From Paenibacillus crassostreae (lineage in GTDB: Bacteria > Bacillota > Bacilli > Paenibacillales > Paenibacillaceae): DNA of 64,000 nucleotides. Under the pieces are notes generated by a model. It worked only from the letters and a program-made list of their open reading frames with translations, was not told the DNA's origin and searched no databases. A program made the position numbers and the translations under genes. Location: the NCBI RefSeq assembly GCF_001857945.1, contig NZ_CP017770.1, positions 1,054,001-1,118,000 of the forward strand, written 5' to 3'. This document shows positions 1-9,866 of this stretch, one piece after another; position 1 is the first letter of the stretch; each line of letters opens with the position of its first letter.

Positions 1-405
1 AGTTCCAATCAACCCTGTTTTTACACCATGATCATTCATAATCTTCTCTATCAGATAAGAAGTTGTTGTTTTTCCATTGGTACCTGTAATTCCAATCACC
101 TTCATTTGCTTGCTAGGTGAGCCAAAAAACGAATCTGCAATTACAGCCATAGCAAATCGGCAATCCTTCACAATAAGTTGTGGTAATTCAATATCCAATT
201 GATGATCTACAACAAGGGCTACAGCACCATTCTCTTTAGCTTGTTCGGCATAAAGATGTCCGTCTACTGTATGACCGGGTAAACAAATAAATAAATCTCC
301 CGAGCTTACTTTACGAGAATCTGTCTGTATACCGGATACTGTAATATCACCACTTCCGACAATTCGTTTAATCGTTAAAGTAGATGCTAGTTCATTAAAT
401 CTCAT
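1..405 (-). CDS. murE: UDP-N-acetylmuramyl-tripeptide synthetase MurE, N-terminal part (cut by window edge)
   Basis: The first 135 codons of a Mur ligase are present and the rest lies beyond base 1. In this position after spoVD, MurE adds the third residue (meso-diaminopimelate in bacilli) to UDP-MurNAc-L-Ala-D-Glu in the cytoplasm. The N-terminal UDP-binding part contains a TDSRKVSSGDLF block (residues 28-39), and the ATP-binding loop GTNGKTT is at residues 108-114. The ATG at 405 follows GAGGG with close spacing. It is the last gene of the division/wall cluster seen here, 82 bases after spoVD with no terminator between, so probably co-transcribed. Identity is firm from motifs and gene order; the amino acid added cannot be read because the C-terminal specificity region is missing. 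Confidence 0.93.
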   Translation of the reverse strand, partial: MRFNELASTLTIKRIVGSGDITVSGIQTDSRKVSSGDLFICLPGHTVDGHLYAEQAKENGAVALVVDHQLDIELPQLIVKDCRFAMAVIADSFFGSPSKQMKVIGITGTNGKTTTSYLIEKIMNDHGVKTGLIGT

Positions 406-487
406 CAATAATCCCTCACTTATTTCAATTATCGTCCTATGGACGAATATCATGCCCTTTATCGTTCTTATCTTTCATTCATTGTCT

Positions 488-2422
488 TCATTTGGAAGGA
501 GCATCTCCCATGTATATACGAATGGTCGAACCTTGTTCTACTCTACTACCTGGTTTGGGTGCTTGACTAACAACCGTTGTACCACTGCCTGATTTAGAGA
601 GCATGAAATTCATATTAAGTTCCTCATACAGATCCTGTACTGATGCACCCACAAGATCAGGCACAGTCACGATCGGAGTCTCTCCATATTTATATTCCTT
701 ACTCAGTTGATCTTGACGTTCTGGTACTTTCATATAATGGAGTGAGTCTTCTATAATATTCTGTACAATAGGCGCAGCAACTACTCCACCAAACTGTACT
801 CCCTTCGGGTTATCTACAGCCGTATATACGATGATTTGAGGGTCATCTGCTGGCGCGAATCCGATAAAAGATACAATATGTTCTGTTGCTGAATATCGAC
901 CATTAACGACAATTTGTGCCGTTCCTGTCTTCCCACCTACTCGATACCCATCAATAAAGGCTGGTCGACCTGTTCCTTTAGCTACAACGCTTTCCAGTGC
1001 CTCTCTAACTTTAAGGGATGTTTCTTCTGAAATGACCTGCCTAATCAGTTCTGGCTTATTTTCTTCGACAATCGTATTGGTGTCCGAATTAATCCATGCT
1101 TTTGATATATAAGGCTTGTATAGATACCCACCATTGATTGCAGCTGAAACTGCAGCTACTTGTTGTATGGGGGTTACAGATACACCCTGACCAAAAGATG
1201 TAGTTGCTAGTTCCACAGGACCCACTTGTGATAGTTTAAATAATATTCCATTCTCTTCTCCATTGAGGTCAATACCAGTCTTGCTACCAAAGCCGAAATC
1301 CCGAATATATTTAAAGAGGCTTTCTTTACCGAGCCTTTGACCTAAAGCTACAAAGCCAGGATTACATGAGTTTTCCACAACTTCGAGAAAAGTCTCACTA
1401 CCATGGCCACCTTTTTTCCAGCATCTAAGTGTAGCTCCTCCTACTTTAACATAACCAGGGTCAAAAAAAGTGTCATGTTCCAGATCCACTTTATTCTCTT
1501 CTAATGCCGCTGCAAGAGTAATAATTTTGAAGGTAGAGCCAGGCTCATAAGTCATCCATATGGGCAGATTTCGATTATAAACTTCAGATGGGTATTCCTG
1601 ATACTTAGCTGGTTCATAACCCGGTCTGCTAGCCATAGCAAGAATTTCACCCGTTTTAGGATTCATCGCTATGGACCAACTAGCACGTGCTTGAGTTTGT
1701 ACCATAGCTTGATCGAGTTCTCGTTCCATAATAGATTGAATTGATTTATCAAGAGTTAGTTCAAGATTTAATCCATCTTTTGGCTCAGCATACTTCTCTG
1801 AAGATCCTGGCATTAATCTACCACCGGCATCAGATAAATAGGATATATTTCCATTCAAACCTTTTAAGCGATCCTCGTATTTCAGTTCAATACCTGTGAT
1901 GCCTTGATTATCAATCCCAGTAAATCCAAGGATATGTGCAGCTAGGTCACCATAGGGATAATACCTTTTATTGTCCTCCGCGACAATGATACCCGGCAGA
2001 TTCAAATCACGAATTTTCTGAGCAAGCTCCATCGTCATTTTGCGTCCACCGGGCTGTAGTTTTTCATTCATAGATTTTTTTTTAGTTATTTTTTTTAGTA
2101 AACTCTCCTGGGACATTCCTAGTAGAGGAGATAAGGCTGCAGCTGTTTTTTCCGGTTCTTTAATCTGTACGGGTATCGCCCACACGGTTGGTGAACTGAT
2201 ATTGTATGCTAATGCTGTTCCGTTTCGATCAAGAATCTCCCCTCTTTTAGCGGTGAACGGAAGATTTCTGCGCCACAAATCCTCTGCTTTCGCCGATAAT
2301 TCTTTACCTTGTCCAAACTGTACATAAGCGAGCCTGGCCATTAAGGCGGTGAACAGAACACAAATAAACAATAAGCTCCATAGTAGTCGCCGTCTGAGCG
2401 TCACATTAGAAACTTTCATCAT
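488..2422 (-). CDS. spoVD: Stage V sporulation protein SpoVD (class B penicillin-binding protein)
   Basis: This 644-residue class B transpeptidase cross-links peptidoglycan; the SpoVD subgroup makes spore cortex in the mother cell. It has one N-terminal membrane segment (about residues 11-36), a PBP dimerisation region, and the three transpeptidase motifs: STFK at 296-299, SCN at 352-354 and KTG at 498-500. One PASTA domain closes the protein (about 585-640). The single PASTA domain and the place between pbpB and murE fit SpoVD rather than vegetative PBP2B. Two ATGs in tandem follow GGGAGG, so the start could be one codon later. SpoVD needs the thiol-disulfide state of its cysteines controlled by StoA in B. 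subtilis; cysteines at about 334 and 353 flank and sit in the active site here. Confidence 0.93.
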   Translation of the reverse strand: MMKVSNVTLRRRLLWSLLFICVLFTALMARLAYVQFGQGKELSAKAEDLWRRNLPFTAKRGEILDRNGTALAYNISSPTVWAIPVQIKEPEKTAAALSPLLGMSQESLLKKITKKKSMNEKLQPGGRKMTMELAQKIRDLNLPGIIVAEDNKRYYPYGDLAAHILGFTGIDNQGITGIELKYEDRLKGLNGNISYLSDAGGRLMPGSSEKYAEPKDGLNLELTLDKSIQSIMERELDQAMVQTQARASWSIAMNPKTGEILAMASRPGYEPAKYQEYPSEVYNRNLPIWMTYEPGSTFKIITLAAALEENKVDLEHDTFFDPGYVKVGGATLRCWKKGGHGSETFLEVVENSCNPGFVALGQRLGKESLFKYIRDFGFGSKTGIDLNGEENGILFKLSQVGPVELATTSFGQGVSVTPIQQVAAVSAAINGGYLYKPYISKAWINSDTNTIVEENKPELIRQVISEETSLKVREALESVVAKGTGRPAFIDGYRVGGKTGTAQIVVNGRYSATEHIVSFIGFAPADDPQIIVYTAVDNPKGVQFGGVVAAPIVQNIIEDSLHYMKVPERQDQLSKEYKYGETPIVTVPDLVGASVQDLYEELNMNFMLSKSGSGTTVVSQAPKPGSRVEQGSTIRIYMGDAPSK

Positions 2423-2515
2423 ATAACCTCCCTAGTAATCCTGTCTGAATTTCATGTTTGGCATTCATAACATGGATATTCACGATTACCAGGGGTTAGA
2501 ACAAGCTCCATCTCC

Positions 2516-4807
2516 CTACTCTTCTTCCTTTACAACATCTTCTGTTTCACTATCTTGTATTTCACTATCTTGTATTCCGTTTTCTTGAAATCCGCCTTCT
2601 TCCTTTGCTACATATAAAGGTTCCAACGTTAATTGTACTAGACGATCACCTTGATCCTCTATTACTTTTTGTTCAACAACATATCCTTCACCTTCAACGC
2701 TAATTTTCAACTGCATCAACGTCAATACCTGAAGGGCGTCTCTCAAAGATTCACCTTTTAAATCTGGAATTTCCATGTTCACACTATCTTCTGTTAGAAG
2801 ATAGATTCGTTGTCCAGCATTCATTATAGAACTCACAGCTGGATATTGTCGAATCACTTTTTTACCTTTTCCTAAAGTTTCATAAGCGATACCACTATCA
2901 AGTAATTCGCTCTTCGCGGACTCCAGACTCTTGCCTATCAATGCCGGGGTCGTGTATTGAACTGACTGTACACTACTACTCAGCTTCTTTTTAGTTTCAG
3001 TAGAGCCACTCTTAGATTCAGCGGACAGTGTTGTTGGGACATTCATATACTGAAGGGTTTGACTTACAATTTTTTTGAATACTGGCGCTGCGGCTGCTCC
3101 ACCACCTACATTTGCGTCATTTGGCTCATCCAAAATAACAATCAAAGCAATTTTCGGATCATTTACTGGTGCATATCCAACAAAAGAAACAACAGCCTTA
3201 TCGTAATCATAAACACTTTTGCCATTTTCATCTTTTACGAGTTTTACGGCAGTTCCTGTTTTTCCAGCGACTCTATAGCCATCTATATACGCATGACGAC
3301 CTGTCCCAATCTCTTGGTCAGCGACGACTTGTTCTAAATAACTACCCGTTTCCTTTGCTGTTTCTGGCGAAACCACCTGTCGTACCTCTGATGGTGGTGT
3401 TTCTGTGATCTCTCCTGTATTAGGATCATGAATTTCTTTGATAATATGCGGAGTTAGTAACTTACCTCCATTTGCAATAGCAGCAATTGCTGTCAGTTGT
3501 TGGATTGGTGTGACATTGACCCCGTGGCCATAAGACGCCGTTGCTACCTCAACATTACCCGGTAGATTAATTGGCCATGTAGCTTCACCATACATCTCAA
3601 TTCCTGTTTTTTGTCCAAACCCGAAATTATTAATATATTGGAGTAACCGTTCCTTTCCTAACATCTCTAGTCCCATTTTAACAAATGCCACATTACTTGA
3701 ACGCTTAACACCTTCGAGGTAGGTAATCGTCCCCCAACCTGCACGTTTCATATCATGTAGTACTGTCCTCGTATCTTGCACCCTGATCTGTCCAGATAAA
3801 TAGGTATCCGTTGGATTGATTAAGTTCTCCTCAATTGCACCTGCCAAAGTAATGATTTTAAATGTTGAACCGGGCTCGTATAATGATTTAACCGCATGGT
3901 TATAGAAATTTTCTGCTTCTGGTGTTTCCCAGTATGAATTAGGATTGAAATTAGGTAGATTAGCTAAACCTAGAATCTCCATCGTGTTAGGATCGGCTGC
4001 AATCACTGTCATACTAATTGGATTATACTTCTCATACGCCTCTTTCATGGCATCTTCAATATAATATTGGATGGTATCATCAATCGTTAGTTTGATATTC
4101 TTACCATTTACAGCTGGCTGATAGACTTCGTCTGCGTTTGGTAGTTTATCTAACTGTCCGTCACTTTTATAATTAATAGATCCATTTATACCCTTTAGTT
4201 CATCATCATAAAAGGCTTCGAGTCCTGTAATCGCATTACCATCACGGTCAGCATAGCCAATTATATGTGCTGCAAGACTATTTTTAGGATAATATCTCTT
4301 CTGCTCTTTTAGTAAACCAATACCCGCATCAGCGACTTTACCTTCGTCCTCTAACTGTACCTTTATTTCATCTATTAATGTAGCAACTTCATCTCGCTTC
4401 GCTTGATCGATCTTCCAACCTTCGGTACGGACTTCGCGACTAGTTCTAAGCTTTCCATCTTCATCTTTTGCTTTGACGTGATCTCGTAATTCATCTTCAT
4501 CTTTTCCAAGAATTCGATGCAACCCAGCAACAACCACATCTTCGATTCCATTCTCATGAATCACCTTAGGATTCACTGTCACGGTATATGCAGGTGCATC
4601 AATGGCGAGCGCATCACCATTTCGATCGGTTATCGTTCCGCGAGTAGCCATAATGACATCTTTTTTAGACCAATTTTCAACTGCAGTTTCATGCCAAAAG
4701 TCGCCATTCACCACTTGAATCCAAAATACTTTAGTTATTAAAATAGCAAAAAGGAGGGTTATACATCCTCCTACCAGTAGTGTCCGTAACTTTATTCTTT
4801 TTACCAT
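2516..4807 (-). CDS. pbpB: Penicillin-binding protein 2B-like (PbpB/FtsI), septal transpeptidase
   Basis: This is the division-specific class B PBP, acting at the septum with FtsW and the FtsL/DivIB/DivIC complex. One N-terminal membrane segment is followed by the dimerisation domain and the transpeptidase domain with STFK, SSN and KTG motifs (about residues 314, 370 and 516 from the chosen start). Two PASTA domains fill roughly the last 120 residues before an acidic tail that contains a five-residue duplication (IQDSE twice). A GTG at 4825 is in frame, but the ATG at 4807 has GAGG six bases upstream and gives the usual short cytoplasmic tail, so I chose it. The GTG alternative would overlap the end of ftsL by one base. 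Gene order mraZ-rsmH-ftsL-pbpB-spoVD-murE matches Bacillus. Confidence 0.93.
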   Translation of the reverse strand: MVKRIKLRTLLVGGCITLLFAILITKVFWIQVVNGDFWHETAVENWSKKDVIMATRGTITDRNGDALAIDAPAYTVTVNPKVIHENGIEDVVVAGLHRILGKDEDELRDHVKAKDEDGKLRTSREVRTEGWKIDQAKRDEVATLIDEIKVQLEDEGKVADAGIGLLKEQKRYYPKNSLAAHIIGYADRDGNAITGLEAFYDDELKGINGSINYKSDGQLDKLPNADEVYQPAVNGKNIKLTIDDTIQYYIEDAMKEAYEKYNPISMTVIAADPNTMEILGLANLPNFNPNSYWETPEAENFYNHAVKSLYEPGSTFKIITLAGAIEENLINPTDTYLSGQIRVQDTRTVLHDMKRAGWGTITYLEGVKRSSNVAFVKMGLEMLGKERLLQYINNFGFGQKTGIEMYGEATWPINLPGNVEVATASYGHGVNVTPIQQLTAIAAIANGGKLLTPHIIKEIHDPNTGEITETPPSEVRQVVSPETAKETGSYLEQVVADQEIGTGRHAYIDGYRVAGKTGTAVKLVKDENGKSVYDYDKAVVSFVGYAPVNDPKIALIVILDEPNDANVGGGAAAAPVFKKIVSQTLQYMNVPTTLSAESKSGSTETKKKLSSSVQSVQYTTPALIGKSLESAKSELLDSGIAYETLGKGKKVIRQYPAVSSIMNAGQRIYLLTEDSVNMEIPDLKGESLRDALQVLTLMQLKISVEGEGYVVEQKVIEDQGDRLVQLTLEPLYVAKEEGGFQENGIQDSEIQDSETEDVVKEEE

Positions 4808-4824
4808 AGTTATCCTCACATCCA

Positions 4825-5250
4825 CTATTTTTCTGCTGTATCTACATCAGGAACCTTCGTTTCACTGCTTTCCATTGAACTCGAAACACGAGGAACATGA
4901 ATGATACTTGCCTCTTCAGGTAATACATACCCAGATTTAATCGCTATATCAACGACACTCTCCTTAAGGGTCTGCCGCTGAACTTCCAATTGAGATATTT
5001 TCACTTTGTTACTTGTAATCATATCCGCCATACGTTGACTTTGTTTATTCAAGTCATAAATATGGGCATATCGCCAAATAATTAGGCTAGCTATAGCAAC
5101 AAATGAGATAACTGTTACCAAGTATAATAGTTTCTCCCTAATTGGAAGGGACGTTCTTCGTGTAACAACTTTGGTCTGCTCACGATATCCAGGAGAAACT
5201 CGTTCATTCGGTTTTGGTTTTACTGCTAAATTTCCACGCGTATACGCCAT
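4825..5250 (-). CDS. ftsL: Cell division protein FtsL
   Basis: A 141-residue single-pass membrane protein with the FtsL layout: a basic N-terminal cytoplasmic part, one membrane segment at about 41-60, then an outward-facing heptad-rich stretch (about 65-100) that can form a coiled coil. FtsL binds DivIC and DivIB and stabilises the septal transpeptidase. Primary sequence is poorly conserved in this family, so the call rests on size, topology and its place between rsmH and pbpB. The ATG follows AAGGAGG. A proline- and serine-rich tail follows the coiled coil. Confidence 0.88.
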   Translation of the reverse strand: MAYTRGNLAVKPKPNERVSPGYREQTKVVTRRTSLPIREKLLYLVTVISFVAIASLIIWRYAHIYDLNKQSQRMADMITSNKVKISQLEVQRQTLKESVVDIAIKSGYVLPEEASIIHVPRVSSSMESSETKVPDVDTAEK

Positions 5251-5300
5251 GTAACTTTTTCCTCCTTGAGCTCTCCATTAGATGATTTATCTGTATTACA

Positions 5301-6251
5301 TTATAATTTTTCTGCAACCCGCAGTTTAGCTGATCTCGAACGAGAATTTTCCTCAAGTTCCAATTCACTTGGAGCGATGGGTTTACGATTAATAAGTTTG
5401 ACTTGACCAATATGACCACACACACACATTGGAAAATCAGGTGGACATGTACATCTTGCAACATAGCTACTTAGAATCTGCTTACAAATCCGATCCTCTA
5501 AAGAATGAAAAGTAATGACAGACACTCTACCCCCAGGTGCCAAACAGCGTACTGCTTGATGTAATCCCTCTTCAAAAGCTCCAAGCTCATCATTTACAGC
5601 TATACGTAGTGCTTGGAAACTCCGCTTCGCGGGATGTCCACCTGTTCTTCTTGCGGCAGCTGGTATACCTTCTTTAATAATCTCAACCAATTCTCCCGTT
5701 GATTGAATACGTTGTTTCTCACGTTGTGCAACAATCAATTTAGCAATTCGGCGTGAGAACTTTTCCTCACCATATTGGAATAACACTCTAGCGATTTCTT
5801 GCTCTGACCATGAATTGATAATAATGTCTGCTGTGAGTTCTGAGGATTGATCCATCCGCATATCTAACGGTGCATCATGGTTATAACTAAAACCGCGCTC
5901 ACCTTCATCTAACTGAGGTGAAGAGACTCCTAGATCGAATAAAATACCATCTACTTGAGGAATTCCGTCTTTCTCCGGGATTGATTCTCCCTTTAATGTC
6001 TCCTCTAAATAACGAAAGTTTGTTTTCACTAATGAAATACGATCGCTATATGGTGCTAATTTGGTCTTTGCATGTTCTAGTGCCCAGTCATCTTGATCGA
6101 GGCCGATTAACCTTCCGAACTCTCCAAGCTTAGATGCGATTAAGGAACTATGCCCTGCACCACCTAATGTACAATCGACATAAATACCATCTTTCTTGAT
6201 ATTTAGTCCTTCTGCCGCTTCTTCTTTAAGCACCGTAATGTGATGAAACAA
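5301..6251 (-). CDS. rsmH: 16S rRNA (cytosine(1402)-N4)-methyltransferase RsmH (MraW)
   Basis: RsmH methylates N4 of C1402 in the 16S rRNA P site using S-adenosylmethionine. The SAM-binding motif GGAGHS is at residues 30-35 from the chosen start, followed by LDQD near 51-54; [14 protein letters not shown] and the late VISFHSLEDR-type motif ([10 protein letters not shown]) are also present. The frame is open back to a TTG at 6281, but a TTG at 6251 has GGGGGG eight bases upstream and gives the N terminus [12 protein letters not shown], which aligns with known RsmH proteins, so I use 6251 (316 residues). It starts 19 bases after mraZ and is probably translated from the same transcript. Confidence 0.95.
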   Translation of the reverse strand: MFHHITVLKEEAAEGLNIKKDGIYVDCTLGGAGHSSLIASKLGEFGRLIGLDQDDWALEHAKTKLAPYSDRISLVKTNFRYLEETLKGESIPEKDGIPQVDGILFDLGVSSPQLDEGERGFSYNHDAPLDMRMDQSSELTADIIINSWSEQEIARVLFQYGEEKFSRRIAKLIVAQREKQRIQSTGELVEIIKEGIPAAARRTGGHPAKRSFQALRIAVNDELGAFEEGLHQAVRCLAPGGRVSVITFHSLEDRICKQILSSYVARCTCPPDFPMCVCGHIGQVKLINRKPIAPSELELEENSRSRSAKLRVAEKL

Positions 6252-6270
6252 GATGTTACCCCCCAAACAA

Positions 6271-6708
6271 TTAAAAATCAAAATTAAAGTCGACTAATGT
6301 CTCTGCAATATCATTAAATGTTTCTTCAGATTGTTCGTAGTATTCACTCCAAGTGGACTTACTCCATATTTCCATACGATTGGAGACGCCAAGTACAACA
6401 CATTCCTTGTCCAATTTAGCGTAATCTCTAAGGTTACTCGGTAAGTTTACCCTACCCTGTTTATCCCATTCGCATTCAGTAGCACCTGAGAAAAAAAATC
6501 TAGTGAAAGCACGTGCCTCGGATTTCATCAGAGGTAGCGTTTTAAGCTTCTGCTCTAATAATGTCCATTCATCTCTTGGATATACGAATAGACAATGATC
6601 TAAACCACGAGTAACTACAAATGAGGTCCCCAGAAGTTCACGGAATTTAACCGGGATGATAATCCGGCCTTTATCATCAATGCTATGTTGATATTCTCCC
6701 ATAAACAT
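6271..6708 (-). CDS. mraZ: Transcriptional regulator MraZ
   Basis: MraZ is a ring-forming DNA-binding protein of the AbrB/SpoVT fold that represses its own division/wall operon. The 145-residue protein has two tandem half-domains, each with a DKGR-like signature: [14 protein letters not shown] near residues 12-25 and DKQGRVNLP near 85. The ATG at 6708 gives MFMGEYQ, the usual start of this family, with AAGGA just upstream; a GTG at 6720 is in frame but its ribosome site would touch the start. It is first in the operon, directly behind a promoter and three 10-base repeats that look like its own operator. Confidence 0.95.
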   Translation of the reverse strand: MFMGEYQHSIDDKGRIIIPVKFRELLGTSFVVTRGLDHCLFVYPRDEWTLLEQKLKTLPLMKSEARAFTRFFFSGATECEWDKQGRVNLPSNLRDYAKLDKECVVLGVSNRMEIWSKSTWSEYYEQSEETFNDIAETLVDFNFDF

Positions 6709-6733
6709 TGGTTCCTTCACTCCTTAACTAAAA

Positions 6734-6763
6734 TCCCCCACTTTGCACCACTTTACACCACTT
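6734..6763 (-). promoter_or_regulatory. MraZ operator: three 10-base direct repeats
   Basis: On the minus strand three units follow each other exactly: AAGTGGTGTA, AAGTGGTGCA, AAGTGGGGGA. Each carries GTGG or GTGGGG at a 10-base (one helical turn) period, as known for MraZ boxes in other bacteria. They lie between the candidate promoter and mraZ, a position suited to autorepression. The repeats are seen directly; the binding role is inferred from family knowledge. Confidence 0.8.
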
Positions 6764-6764
6764 A

Positions 6765-6793
6765 ACAATACTAGATTCGCCACAAGAAATCAA
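6765..6793 (-). promoter_or_regulatory. Candidate sigma-A promoter of the mraZ operon
   Basis: TTGATT (6793-6788) and TATTGT (6770-6765) are separated by 17 bases. It sits between the terminator after ahcY and the MraZ repeats. Both hexamers are imperfect. Confidence 0.55.
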
Positions 6794-6806
6794 AGTCCTT
6801 TTTTTA

Positions 6807-6845
6807 TTCAAAAAAAAACAAGCCCCAAATGTATTGGAGCCTTCC
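6807..6845 (-). terminator. Intrinsic terminator after ahcY
   Basis: On the minus strand AAGGCTCCAA, loop TACAT, then TTGGGGCTT is followed by a run of nine T. It ends the bshC-ahcY transcript just before the mraZ promoter. Confidence 0.8.
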
Positions 6846-6874
6846 TAATATTTACTATTGTAATGGAAGATAAA

Positions 6875-8143
6875 TCAGTTGGTGTTCCAACTGTCTAAGT
6901 AGGTCACTTGTTCTGTACTTAAAGTATCCAACGTAATTCCTAAACTCTCTAATTTGAAGCTCGCTACTTGTTCATCAATCTCAAATGGCACACTCAGAAC
7001 CTCTTTACCTAATTGTTCGTAATTTTCATTTACATATTTAAGAGACATTGCCTGCAATGAAAATGTCATATCCATGATTTCTGCTGGATGACCATCACCT
7101 GCACCTAAATTCACTAATCGCCCTTCAGCAATTAAATACATTTTACGACCATCCTTAAATTGATATTCCTCAATATTCCTACGAACGGTTCGTACAGAAC
7201 TTGAACGAGCAAGAAGTTCAGGTTTGTTCACTTCTACATCAAAATGTCCCGCATTTGCAAGGATCGCTCCATCCTTCATGACGTCATAATGCTCACCTGT
7301 GATCACATCGCGATTACCTGTAACGGTAACAAAGAAATCTCCAAGTTTAGCGGCTTCAACCATAGGCATCACTTCAAATCCATCCATATGTGCTTCTACA
7401 GCCCGAATTGGTTTCACTTCAGTTACAATAACTTTCGCACCGAGCCCCTTCGCTCGCATGGCAACTCCCTTTCCACACCAGCCATATCCCACAACAACAA
7501 CTGTCTTTCCAGCTACGACTAAGTTCGTTGTACGATTAATCGCATCAAATACAGACTGACCCGTTCCATAGCGGTTATCAAAGAGATATTTACAGTAAGC
7601 GTCATTGACGGCAACCATAGGTAGTTTCAATATCCCGTCCTTCTGCATAGCTTTTAATCTTATAATACCCGTTGTCGTCTCTTCAGCCCCACCCCGAATG
7701 TTAACAAGAAGATCCGGACGTTCCGTATGCAGAATAGTCACGAGGTCGCCACCATCATCAATAATAAGATCCGGTTTAATCTCCAACAACCGAATTAACA
7801 TTTCTTTATATTCCGCAGGCTCTGGATTATGTTTGGCAAGCACGGTCACACCATCTTCTACTAATGCAGCACATACATCATCCTGTGTAGACAGAGGATT
7901 ACTACCTGCAATTGTAACTTCAGCCCCACCTGCTTGTACAACCTTAGCTAAATACGCTGTCTTCGCTTCTAAATGAAGTGATATTGCTACTTTCAACCCT
8001 TTAAAAGGTTGTTCAGCTTCAAACTGCTTGCGTATTCGATTAAGCACCGGCATATGAGCCTCAACCCAATCAATCTTTAAATGCCCTTCCGGGGCTAATG
8101 CCATATCTTTTACAATACTGTTCTCTAATGATCTTGAATTCAT
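6875..8143 (-). CDS. ahcY: S-adenosylhomocysteine hydrolase (adenosylhomocysteinase)
   Basis: It splits S-adenosylhomocysteine into adenosine and homocysteine, removing the inhibitor left by methyltransferases. Visible features: substrate-domain residues around H57 (HLEAKT), DDGGD at 129-133, EETTTG near 154-159, and the NAD-binding loop GYGWCGKG at 219-226. At 422 residues it belongs to the shorter form without the extra loop of many eukaryotic and proteobacterial enzymes, and its C terminus ends YLDSW... rather than the K/YRY tail of the long form. It starts 23 bases after bshC and shares its promoter. B. subtilis lacks this enzyme and uses MtnN with LuxS. A related S-inosylhomocysteine activity, known in archaea, cannot be excluded from sequence alone. 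Confidence 0.93.
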   Translation of the reverse strand: MNSRSLENSIVKDMALAPEGHLKIDWVEAHMPVLNRIRKQFEAEQPFKGLKVAISLHLEAKTAYLAKVVQAGGAEVTIAGSNPLSTQDDVCAALVEDGVTVLAKHNPEPAEYKEMLIRLLEIKPDLIIDDGGDLVTILHTERPDLLVNIRGGAEETTTGIIRLKAMQKDGILKLPMVAVNDAYCKYLFDNRYGTGQSVFDAINRTTNLVVAGKTVVVVGYGWCGKGVAMRAKGLGAKVIVTEVKPIRAVEAHMDGFEVMPMVEAAKLGDFFVTVTGNRDVITGEHYDVMKDGAILANAGHFDVEVNKPELLARSSSVRTVRRNIEEYQFKDGRKMYLIAEGRLVNLGAGDGHPAEIMDMTFSLQAMSLKYVNENYEQLGKEVLSVPFEIDEQVASFKLESLGITLDTLSTEQVTYLDSWNTN

Positions 8144-8166
8144 TGTAGTCCTCCTAATGATAGATG

Positions 8167-9801
8167 TTATATTAAAATAACGCGGTGCTCTTCTAAGTAA
8201 TCTACAGTCGTATCCATCAAATCTTTAATCAAGGATAAGCCGTAGTGGTTCAAATATTGATAAATGTTATATACTCTCTCCTGAGGTTTCCCCATAGGAA
8301 ATAAAGTGGTACCTATTCGATCCCATTGAAGTAGTGCAGCCGCATGTTTTTGTTCTAGTGCTTCCTTTGATTTATGTTCTAAAAAGGAGATTTGATCGAT
8401 GATCTTCCCCTTATTATTCTGTCCCAAAGTTAATAAGCCCTTTTCAAGTTTTCCCAGATCGTTTATTAATGGCTCATACAATTTTTCAAAAGCACTTCGT
8501 GCCTCCGCAAATGTCTCATCGATATTTAATGTATCCTGGTCGGATAACCATTGTTCACGTCTCTCAGCTAAACGATATTGCACATCCTGAAATGTAATTC
8601 CGTATTTATCCATATATTTCAGCTGCGTACCATCAAGTAATGTGAACGACATTCTAGGCAATATAATAGGCATTTTCAAATTGAGTATTTCAAAAGCTTG
8701 CCGAGTAATTGCCCAGTAAGCAATCTCTCCTTGTCCTAACACACTTGCTAGAACCGGAAATAAAGAATCTTGCATGATCGGTCGCGTAAGCACATTATTA
8801 CTGAACCGTTCAGGATGAACCTGTAACATATCCAATAACTGTTCCTCAGTAAAGGTAACCAACCCTTTACGGTCCATAAATTTACCGTCTTGTTTCATTA
8901 GAAGTAATCTATTCCCGTTGTGAATATAGAATAGATTAGCACCATCATCCGATACATCAGCTTGCAAATTATAACCTAATGAGACAATGTGATCAGCCGC
9001 TGAACGATAAGCGCGTCCCAATTCATCATTTCGTTCGATCATAGCTTGGAATATAGGTGCTTCCAGTTTTCGCAAGCTTGGGTCAGCAGAATCTAATAAC
9101 ACTAGACCATATTCTCCAAAAAGATCACCTAATAGATTTGCAAAAGCATTACTCAAATTATCTGTATTTATAATACATCGTTGGATTTTAGTTAAAATAC
9201 TACCTTTTACATCACTATCAGGTAAACTTTCTGACAATATTCTAATCGATCGTTCCCATTCTTCTGTTGAAACCGGCGTGTAACTTACCGATGATCGTGA
9301 ATTTGTATATTTATGTAATGCTAATTTAGATGGTTGTTGCATTTCATCTGTCATTATATAAGTATGATTCACCTCATCCCAATCATGATCTTCACCGGCG
9401 ATCCAGAATACGGGCACTACAGGACGATTCAGACGTTTTGTTGCTTCTCTTGCAGCTTGTATAATAGTGATAGCTTTATATACAACCAGTAATGATCCAG
9501 TAAACAATCCACTTTGTTGGCCACCCGTAACAACCAGTGTTCCAGGCTTCTCTAACAGTTGTAAGGATGTATATACTGCAGCATGGGAATTATGCTTCTC
9601 ATTGTACTGTTTTAATATATCAACTAAGGCATGTCGGTTTACACGTCTGTCTTCTGTATTATCCAACCACTGTACTCGATCAATCCAAGTTATATCTTGA
9701 TGATAATCCTCACCGTACAGTGGTACAACTTTCTCATAGTGATGAATATAATCATTTGCTAGTGCCGACCCTGCTTGTAAGGGCTCAGTAACTACTTCCA
9801 T
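8167..9801 (-). CDS. bshC: Putative cysteine ligase BshC, bacillithiol synthesis
   Basis: BshC catalyses the last step of bacillithiol formation, adding cysteine to glucosaminyl-malate in the cytoplasm. The protein is 544 residues, the usual family size. The glycine-rich GGQQSGLFTG motif is at residues 93-102 and WIAGEDHDWDE at 133-143; a predicted coiled-coil stretch follows in the last third (about 430-500). The ATG at 9801 follows AGGAGG. In B. subtilis the same gene (yllA) also lies upstream of mraZ; here ahcY is inserted between. A good promoter stands 66 bases upstream. Confidence 0.95.
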   Translation of the reverse strand: MEVVTEPLQAGSALANDYIHHYEKVVPLYGEDYHQDITWIDRVQWLDNTEDRRVNRHALVDILKQYNEKHNSHAAVYTSLQLLEKPGTLVVTGGQQSGLFTGSLLVVYKAITIIQAAREATKRLNRPVVPVFWIAGEDHDWDEVNHTYIMTDEMQQPSKLALHKYTNSRSSVSYTPVSTEEWERSIRILSESLPDSDVKGSILTKIQRCIINTDNLSNAFANLLGDLFGEYGLVLLDSADPSLRKLEAPIFQAMIERNDELGRAYRSAADHIVSLGYNLQADVSDDGANLFYIHNGNRLLLMKQDGKFMDRKGLVTFTEEQLLDMLQVHPERFSNNVLTRPIMQDSLFPVLASVLGQGEIAYWAITRQAFEILNLKMPIILPRMSFTLLDGTQLKYMDKYGITFQDVQYRLAERREQWLSDQDTLNIDETFAEARSAFEKLYEPLINDLGKLEKGLLTLGQNNKGKIIDQISFLEHKSKEALEQKHAAALLQWDRIGTTLFPMGKPQERVYNIYQYLNHYGLSLIKDLMDTTVDYLEEHRVILI

Positions 9802-9866
9802 CGGGTATGCCTCCTATTCATAAACATAAAAGAAATCTAATGATACTTATCTAAAATTCTTACTTG

